From NCBI GenBank assembly GCA_028565715.1, contig JAOXYC010034456.1:1-14572 (forward strand): 14,572 bases of DNA, written 5' to 3'. The notes under the pieces are model-generated. The model made no database searches, had not been told where the DNA came from, and saw nothing but the letters and a program-made list of their open reading frames with translations. Every line of letters begins with the position of its first letter. The first letter of the stretch is position 1. Below are positions 1 to 6,773 of the stretch, piece after piece. The stretch is from Phoronis pallida. Lineage: Eukaryota; Phoronida; Phoronidae. The translations under genes and the position numbers were made by a program.

Positions 1-229
1 AGTGAACATGGGTCTTTAACCATTTATGAGTACTTCCTTAAAAATAGAGTGATTTTCTTGATATTACTGTATTTTTAAAGATGGTTTTAGATAAACATGT
101 ATAAATCATATTTGTTTATTTGCCGATTTACTGCTTAAATACTTGCAGATGAATGTTTTTAAACTATTCAATTTCTACTGTATTATATTTTGTGCGAGTC
201 TAAATCTATTCCTTTGTCCCATGTTTCAG

Positions 230-382
230 GTTTTCTTCTTCAAAGCTCTCTTTAATGGTGGAAATGTTACATTAAAGAGTTCAGATGTGACAGACTATTT
301 ATGGGTCAAGAAAGATGACCTACATAAATATGTACCTGAACGATATTTAGAGGTACTTGATGATTTTGTGCTGAATGTGTAG
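230..382 (+). CDS. MRPL46: Last coding exon of mitochondrial ribosomal protein L46 (partial gene)
   Basis: This is the C-terminal exon of a large-subunit mitoribosome protein of the L46 (Nudix-like) family; the rest of the gene lies upstream of the window. The exon starts after a pyrimidine-rich tract and acceptor AG at 228-229, in phase 0. It encodes 50 residues beginning VFFFKALF and continuing with DYLWVKKDDL and PERYLEVLDDFV, ending at TAG 380-382. The VFFFKAL start, the W-V-x-K-D-[DE]-L block and the [PK]-x-Y-L-x-x-[VL] block are what I recall from the C-terminus of animal MRPL46. The preceding 229 bases read as intron: the frame could be opened up to an ATG at 143, but that stretch is hydrophobic and not family-like. 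A polyadenylation signal follows at 514. The gene is co-oriented with the ankyrin-caspase gene downstream. Recognition is from memory of the family, not a search. Confidence 0.8.
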   Translation, partial: VFFFKALFNGGNVTLKSSDVTDYLWVKKDDLHKYVPERYLEVLDDFVLNV

Positions 383-513
383 GATGAACTGTGTAGTGTG
401 CTGTCGGGTTCTTATTAGAGATTGTGTCTCGCATGTGGATTTTAAGAGGAAAAATCATGTACAGTGGACAGAGGCAACTATGACAACTCATCCAACTTGC
501 TATTATAGCTGAC

Positions 514-519
514 AATAAA
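514..519 (+). terminator. Polyadenylation signal AATAAA of the MRPL46-like gene
   Basis: A canonical AATAAA lies 132 bases after the MRPL46 stop codon, followed by a GT-containing stretch. It is the first such hexamer downstream, so it probably ends that transcript near 535-545. The hexamer is short and the region AT-rich, so chance occurrence is possible. Confidence 0.55.
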
Positions 520-1724
520 CAAGCATTGATTCAAAATCCACAAATTTTCCAGTCCGTTCCCTGGACAAACACACACTCTTATGCCACATGTAGTCGGGAG
601 TAGTGGAACACCAGAATGTATGATTGTTGCTGTCAGTATATTCAGGATATAAAACTCAAATAGGGCGCACACCAGTACACAATCTATCCATAATTGTCCG
701 TCTTCCACATTGTGGTCTGTATTCTGGTTCGGATCAATCATTCATGGTGAGTTGTTCCATGGTATTCGAATGGGAAACAACACTCACTTGGGTTGACCAT
801 CCCGAAACAATTATGTGAGGAGACACTTTTACCTGGAAAATATGCGGGATGACTCAAATGTGTAAAAAATAGTCAACTTTGTTCGTTTCGCACAAAGGAT
901 GTTTTTACATATTTTTCAAAAAGATGGATTAATTACTAAATGAAACTGGGAATCAAATCCAGGCCTTCTTTTTTCCCTGCGGCTCTTGTATCTTAAAAAT
1001 GCATAGGTCATATTTCTGACCATAAAAGTCACCACAGATTAATTCCACTTGAAACTTACATATTTAGAACTGCATGCACTTAGAAAACCCCATTATTTCT
1101 CGCTCCTCAAATTAATTTGAATGCATTCCTCAATGAATTTTGAGCCTAATATAACTATGGATGGCCCATCGCGGCAAGTTAAATTTTATTCTGCTTAAAA
1201 GTTCTTTTGCCATTTTTAAAATTTCCAAAAATATTTTCTGCATGTCTAAGGTTTTTATAAGTATATAGAATATTACATAATTATAATAATTTTCACTGCA
1301 ATTTGTTTTTGTTTTTTATGGTCACGAAAAAGGCTTATGCATCTTTCAAGCTTACCATGTCTGAATGATTTGTGTTTTCATATCGTACTGCAGGAAATAT
1401 ATGGTGACCAAAAATACTTCCTTGTTTCGATCTTTAAAAGTCAACAACTTAAAAAGTCTTCCTTGTATTTCTTTCAAATTTTACTGACATGTGGTTTTTA
1501 CATCATGTATTTCAATTTTGAATAGGTTCTCAAGTTTTGTAAGCCTGAAATTAAAAATTGTTGCTATGACAATGTTTCTTTAAAGATTCTCTGCGTTGGT
1601 CCAAATCCGGCCTCAAAACCAAATCAACAAGACATTTTGTGTACGGGTCGGGTCCTTTGTTGAACATAACTCACTCGCAACTGAGTAAAAATTCAAAAAA
1701 ATCTATAAAGGGGTTATTTGAGAG
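520..1724. other. Intergenic sequence with no supported gene
   Basis: No open frame here looks like a protein: all are short and hydrophobic or low in complexity. Positions 1200-1320 are strongly AT-rich. A weak antisense tRNA B-box-like string sits at 948-963. Nothing else can be supported. Confidence 0.6.
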
Positions 1725-2605
1725 CTTTGTGTACCAGAAGATGGCGGCTGCTTTCGATTTCCGTCATGTTCCGACTAAAGGTGTGCCCCCTGTTGGCCGT
1801 TTGTTTTCGTGGGTTATCTATGTACACATTTGGTTTCCGCAAGATAACTAAAGAATGCTTTGCCGAAACTTTGTATACTTGTTTCTGGCATGAAGATGGC
1901 GGCTGCTTGCGATTTCTATCATGTTCCGACTAAAGGTGTGCCCCCTGGTGGCCGTTTGGTTTTTGTGGGTTATCTACATACACATCTGGTTTCCGCACGA
2001 TAACTCAAGAATGCTTTGACCAATTTTGACGAAACTTTGTATACTTGTTTCTGTCATAAAGATGGCGGCTGCTTTCGATTTCCGTCTTGTTCCGACTAAA
2101 GGTGTGCCCCCTGGTGGCCGTTTGGTTTCCGTTTACAGATTTGGTTTCCGCACGATAACTCAAGAATGCTTTGACGAAACTTTGTATAATTGTTTCTGGC
2201 ATGAAGATGGCGGTTGCTTTCGATTTCCGTCATGTTCTGACTAAAGGTGTGCCCCCTGGTGGCCATTTGGTTTTCATGGGGTATCTATGCACACATCTGG
2301 TTTCGGCACGGCGATAACTCAAGAACACTTTGATTTGTTTTGACGAAACGTTGTATACTTGTTTCTGGCATGAAGATGGCGGCTGCTTTTGATTAACGTC
2401 ATGTTCTGACTAAAGGTGTGCCCCCTGGTGGCTGTTTGTTTGTTGTGTGTTATCTCACAGTACACATTTGGTTTCTGCGCTTTACTCTAGAACGCTTTGA
2501 TGAATTTTGACAACACTTTATACTTGTTCCTGGCATAAAAATAACAGCTGCTATAGATTTCCGTCATGTTTAGACTACAGGTGTGCCCCCTGGTGGCATT
2601 TTGTA
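1725..2605. repeat. Tandem array of six ~145-170 bp units
   Basis: Six head-to-tail copies share a unit running: gaaactttgtatacttgttt, ctggcatgaagatggcggct, a gatttccgtcatgttc segment, ctaaaggtgtgccccctggt, ggccgtttgg, and then a variable segment ending near tttccgcacgataactcaag. The aligned ATGGCGG anchors fall at 1741, 1896, 2062, 2207, 2376 and 2541, giving spacings of 155, 166, 145, 169 and 165. The last copy is the most decayed at the anchor (ataacag). Short frames that run through several copies on both strands are by-products of the repeat, not genes. The most conserved parts of the unit are two transcription-factor-like motifs, described separately. Confidence 0.9.
1738..2598 (-). promoter_or_regulatory. 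Array of CTCF-type motifs (six) paired with YY1-type motifs (five)
   Basis: Read on the - strand, each tandem unit contains a match to the CTCF core CCASYAGRKGGCRS. The 16-base blocks are at 1783-1798, 1938-1953, 2104-2119, 2249-2264, 2418-2433 and 2583-2598. Five are exact to consensus; the first has CCAACAG in place of CCACCAG. All six point the same way. On the + strand, about 34 bases before each CTCF block, lies AAGATGGCGGC, the YY1 consensus. It is found at 1738, 1893, 2059 and 2373, with one change at 2204, and is lost in the sixth unit. CTCF and YY1 are zinc-finger proteins with roles in chromatin looping and insulation. The position between MRPL46 and the ankyrin-caspase gene suits a boundary. 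The motif matches are seen; binding and function are inferred. Confidence 0.5.
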
Positions 2606-3004
2606 AACATTATCATTGTTTGACATACAATGACGTGGGTGCATTTCAATTGCGTAGCTCTTGTTAATGAAGTCACTCGCTTTCGCGCGCAAAGTTTTAT
2701 GCGTATTGAAGGGTCTTTAATATACTCGTCAACAAAAGTTTGGAAACTTTTTTTAAAGTTCACCCCTGACTTTGTTTTTGGTGTGTTCTGTTCACAAAGT
2801 ATACCAATGGAAAGCTTATCCAATTGTCTATCAAGCTATATAAAGATTGGCAATGGGCCATTTAAGGGGATTTGTAATTCCATTGTTAAAGGTAGCTGGT
2901 TGACAAAGTGAAAAAGGATTGAACTTACTTCTGTGAACGTGATGATCCCTCAACTCTCAAAAAAGTAGGTGGGGGGATCCCACCTTAAATAACCCACATA
3001 TTGC
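2606..3004. other. Intergenic sequence, no gene supported
   Basis: An open frame of 93 codons at 2630-2911 has no recognisable family features. The segment from about 2727 to 2850 has the look of a dispersed repeat (even composition, no codon bias), but no second copy is in the window. A short inverted repeat (AGGTGGG...CCCACCT) lies near 2967-2985. Confidence 0.5.
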
Positions 3005-3365
3005 TACAGAAAGAAAGCTCGTATACCAAAATATTACCAAGAAACGTCTTTTGTTTGACTTTTCTTCCCCTGGTTAAAAACCAAAATATAACCAAGATAA
3101 GTCTTTTGTTTGACTTTGCTTCCCCTGGTTGGCGGCCATTTTGAAATTTTTGGTTTCAAAAACATATACTGATTCAGGAAGAACTTTTGAATGTTTAGTT
3201 TATTCAAGCAACGAATCAGGCATTTTGTCACCAAAAGAAAGCTCGTTCACCAAAAAAAATATGTCTAATATTTGCCGCCCCTGTATGGCGGCCATTTTGA
3301 ATGTTGTGGTATTGAAGACATATGCTGATCCATGTGAATGTTTCAAATGTTTCATCAATCAAATA
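3005..3365. repeat. Diverged tandem repeat, period about 224 bp, with inner duplication
   Basis: The string aagaaagctcgt recurs at 3011 and 3235, each followed by accaaaat or accaaaaa text. About 120 bases further on, each copy has GCGGCCATTTTGAA (3131 and 3290) and then a related acatatactgat / acatatgctgat segment. Inside the first copy, a ~50-base piece (accaaaatat through tcccctggtt) is itself duplicated at about 3027-3076 and 3081-3130. GGCCATTTTG resembles a YY1 site core, but more weakly than in the upstream array. Confidence 0.7.
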
Positions 3366-3702
3366 CAGCACATATTTTTCTACCAAAAATGATGCCACTC
3401 TCTGATTTATCATCAGTAAGGTCTCCTCTATCAGAAACAGCAATAACATTGCTGTTATGAGAAAAAACAAGGTTCAGCCAAATATTCAAGTCTGCCTCAG
3501 ACCCGGAAGCCAGCATGTTGTGCAATTGCATGAATTTTTGAAATTTATGGATGCTAGGATGTAGGCCTATTTGAAATTAAATACTCAGAAATAATTCACG
3601 CTGAATATTGAAAAAAGACAAACAGGGAGGTAATGATATTTATCAGCTATACACGCGCTATTGTACAAGGTACACAGAGCTTGATCTTGACCAGGGGCAA
3701 AT
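3366..3702. other. Intergenic sequence, nothing recognised
   Basis: No coding frame of note. A taggcct motif sits near 3561. Nothing else can be supported. Confidence 0.5.
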
Positions 3703-3930
3703 TTCATCTGATTTAGTTTGACTGTAACTGAAATAAGGCAAATTAAGAACATTTAAACAATCGTATTGCAAATACGTACTTAATTCATTATCAACTTATG
3801 AAAGCTTGACCCTTGCACCATACATAAGTGTAGGTAACAATCAACAGATATAATCCCAGCTTAACAGGTATACCAAATAACCTCAGATAACTTGTGCCTT
3901 GGCATACCTCAATACAGGATGATAAAAAGG
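3703..3930 (+). repeat. Dispersed repeat, copy A
   Basis: This segment aligns, with gaps, to 12626-12886 in the same orientation. Shared blocks in order are ttcatctgattta, a taactgaa block, cttgaccc-tg-accat, an agata-aa-ccagcttaacaggt block, and a ~54-base core (3877-3930) containing taacctcagataac and tacctcaatacaggatgat. The two copies lie about 8.9 kb apart on either side of the ankyrin-caspase gene. The family is unknown to me; a short non-autonomous transposon is likely. Confidence 0.75.
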
Positions 3931-3987
3931 TATGCACGGATTGATTGTATATCATGGCCATATGTACCATGACCGGCGCGAGGAGGC

Positions 3988-4012
3988 CAGATAACAGATA
4001 ACAGATAGATAA
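3988..4012 (+). repeat. Short CAGATAA tandem / GATA-motif cluster
   Basis: CAGATAA occurs twice in direct succession and is followed by CAGATAGATAAG, giving four GATA cores in 25 bases. This may be just a microsatellite. It lies about 0.8 kb upstream of the ankyrin-caspase start codon, so a GATA-factor site is possible. Confidence 0.5.
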
Positions 4013-4131
4013 GTCATAACTGGACGTCAAGTGAAAGGTTGTTCATTGTTTTGATCAACACATTGATTTCAAAGTCTACTTTGTTATCTTCCGACCCCGG
4101 GCTTCCGACATTCCCAAAGTTAAATATTATT

Positions 4132-4141
4132 GGGAAATTCC
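4132..4141. promoter_or_regulatory. Candidate NF-kappa-B (Rel) site
   Basis: GGGAAATTCC fits the kappa-B consensus GGGRNWYYCC exactly and is self-complementary. It lies 661 bases upstream of the ankyrin-caspase start codon, which is attractive for an innate-immunity-type gene. A match to this degenerate consensus can also arise by chance in a window of this size. Confidence 0.3.
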
Positions 4142-4801
4142 AAGATTTTGTGAAATGGACTTTTAGGTTTTGAGCTACAAACCTCAGTTTCATTATGTAC
4201 AATTCTCAGTAAGTATTTCAAATATGTTATGACTGGTGTGTGTATGATCATCGGATTCAGCTTTGGATTTATTCCCGGGGGCCACTCTTAAAAAACGTTG
4301 GTACCGTGCCCATTCCATGCCGAAAAGCCAATAGGCCCCCTATTGCGTCAGGCAAAATTTCCCGAAGCCTGAAATTTAGAGGCCTATCGTGCGCGGTAAA
4401 TCTTCAAACATTTCTGTTTTAAGTATTGACTAATTTAAAAAAATGCATTTTTAAATTGTACATTTTGTATATGTTCATATATTTATATTGTTTACATTCT
4501 AATTTATAGGGAAACGTTTGAAGTAAGTCTACTGGAATATTGGTCATAAACCTGAAAACCCTTTGCTTGACTTTGGACGAACAGAAAACCAGAACCGACT
4601 CGTCATATCGCTGACTGTGATAGTAGATTCTATAAATATCATCATGTGCCTTTTAAATGAAGTACTTTCAAATAGATATATAGACGAACAGAAATGGTTC
4701 CTACACTAAACACGTGTTGTTGTTGATGAGAACAGTATCACAAAAGCCAGTAGATTCAGAACCTTTGACAAAACACCAGACACGTATATACGAAAACGAC
4801 A

Positions 4802-6773
4802 ATGAAATATTCAATATTCAAAGCAATTGAAAATTCAGATATTAAAACGGTGAAGTCACTTATTAGTCTTGAATGCTTAGACAGGGTTCGTCATGACGGC
4901 AGTGATACTCCTCTTACTGCGGCAATAAGGAAGTCTAATATCGATATAGTAAAAGTGTTGATTGATGCTGGGTGTGACATCAACTTGGCAGATAAATATG
5001 GGGACACTCCTCTTACTGCAGCAATCCAGAAGTGTAATGTTTCCATGGTAAAAGCACTGATTGACGCTGGATGTGACATCAACCTTGCTGACGGGGACGG
5101 CGATACACCTCTTACTGGAGCAATGATGGTGTCGAATGTTGACATAGTAAATACACTGATTGGTGCAGGGTGTGACATCAACCTTGCTGACGGAGACGGC
5201 AATACTCCTCTAACTGCAGCAATAAGGTGGCTTAATGTTGATATGGCTAAGATACTGATTGATTGTAAATGTGACACAAATCTTGCTGATTGTAGAGGTG
5301 CTACCCCTCTTCAACTGGCTGTCCGAGAGTCTAATGTTGACATACTTTTGGCATTGATTGATGGTGGGTGTGACATTAAATGTGGATTTGACCTCGACTT
5401 CCAGAGTCCTGATGGTAATACGATACTGACTACAGCTATTTCACGCTCGTACTTTAACGTGGCAAACAAACTGGTTGATGCTGGATGTGATATCAACCTT
5501 GCTGATAAAATGGGCCACACTCCTCTCAACACCGCAATCAGGGTATCTGATGTTGACATGGTAAAGAAATTGATTTATTCTGGGTGTGACATCAACCTTG
5601 CTGATAAAGACGGCTTAACCCCTATTGATACAGCTATCATGACGTCTAAGGTTGACATGATGCAGGAACTGATTGATGCTGGATGTGACATCAACTTTAC
5701 AGATAAATATGGGGATACTCTTCTTACAAGCGCTACCAAGTGGTCAAGTGTTGGCATAGTAAAGGTGCTGTGTGATGCTGGGTGTAATGTCAATTTAGCA
5801 GATGAATATGGGGATACTCCTCTTACTGCTGCAATCAGTGAGTCTAATGTTGACATGGCTAAGGTGCTGATTGATGCTGAATGCGACATCAATCTTACTG
5901 GTCGTGACGGTGATACTCCTCTCATTACAGCAATCTGGAAGTCTAATGTTGACATGGTAAAGGTGCTGATTGATGCTGAATGTGACATCAACCTTGTTGG
6001 TCGTGACGGTGATACTCCTCTCATTACAGCAATCAAGAAGTCTAATGTTGACATGGTAAAGGTGCTGATTGATGCTGAATGTGACATCAACCTTGCTGGT
6101 CGTGACGGTTTTACCCCACTTTCTACAGCAATCAGTGCGTCTAATGTTGACATGGTAGAGATTCTGATTGAAGGTGGGTGTGACGTCAACCGTCAAGGTC
6201 GTTTCGGAGAATCGCCACTGACTGAAGCCATTTCAAAATCGTATAAAAACGTTGCAACAAAATTGATTAATGCTGGATGTGACACCAGTCTTGCTGGTAG
6301 TAACGGTGAAACACCTCTTGTTAAAGCAATCAATACTTCTAATCATGAAATTATGAAATTGCTCATCAATGCTGGATGTGAAGTAAACCTTACCGGGCAC
6401 TACACTTTTACATACAGTGTTGAAGGCAGTGGTGAAGAAACGTCAAGACCGTATAGTGTACGGGAAAGTGACACCGTGAGTGCTATTCACATCGCTGCAA
6501 TGCGCGGAGACACGTATTCCGTACAGTTACTCATTGAGTCCGGAGCAACTATTTCAAATGCAAAATACAATTTAGTTGATGGTTTGAATCTGGCACACTT
6601 TGCTGCAATGTTTGGAAACGTTGATTTGATTGCATATATCATGAATGAGCTTCAGACACAAGTTGATATCAACGGAAGGAATGGAAAGGGGTTTACACCG
6701 TTAGACCTTGCGCTTGAAAACAACCAGAAAGAAGTTGCTGAGATTTTAAGAAAAGCTGGTGCCAGAGACGTAG
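4802..6773 (+). CDS. Exon 1: ankyrin-repeat array (about 18 repeats)
   Basis: One uninterrupted exon encodes an N-terminal cap (~1-30) and about 18 ankyrin repeats of 33 residues, with the usual TPL near the start of each unit. Most follow the form GDTPLTAAI, x-x-SNVDMVK, VLIDAGCDINLAD. Repeat 5 is followed by a short insert (CGFDLDFQS). Repeat 15 is followed by an insert of about 20 polar residues (HYTFTYSVEGSG and on) before three more divergent repeats that probably form the C-terminal cap. The loop usually written GAD carries Cys (GCD or ECD) in almost every unit. The exon ends AG/GTAAGT at 6773, phase 1. Read through, the frame would stop at TGA 6788-6790 to give a 662-residue protein. 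Ankyrin arrays are protein-binding scaffolds; the partner is unknown. Confidence 0.9.

Larger units (their letters stand above)
3931..4801 (+). promoter_or_regulatory. Upstream region and possible promoter of the ankyrin-caspase gene
   Basis: No protein-coding signal is seen. Candidate elements are a perfect palindromic kappa-B decamer at 4132-4141, a TATAAATA string at 4631-4638 (170 bases before the start codon), and CACGTG at 4711-4716. A C/G-rich stretch at 4273-4350 (cccgggggccactct, then aggccccc) looks like a decayed dispersed repeat. A possible acceptor (tttatag) at about 4501-4509 means a 5' non-coding exon junction cannot be excluded. The transcription start cannot be located from sequence alone. 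Confidence 0.35.

Noticed and set aside
948-963. tRNA B-box-like string on the - strand
   Set aside because: Two mismatches to the B box (ggatttgattccc) and no A box or anticodon arm at the right distance. Too weak to list.
1639-2244. Overlapping short frames through the tandem array (KMAAAFDF-type peptides)
   Set aside because: They follow the DNA repeat in different frames and on both strands, with unit lengths (145-169) that are mostly not multiples of three. There is no sign of protein-level selection.
1725-2605. CRISPR-like array
   Set aside because: The units are long, diverged and contiguous, with no short constant repeat and unique spacer pattern, and the genome is eukaryotic.
2630-2911. 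A 93-codon + strand frame
   Set aside because: No domain, a matching open frame on the opposite strand, and no splice or promoter context. Probably dispersed-repeat sequence.
4891-6196. Long open frames on the - strand (up to 204 codons) within the ankyrin exon
   Set aside because: They repeat every 33 codons as the antisense of the ankyrin units, with no family resemblance. They exist because the repeated + strand codons happen to lack antisense stops.
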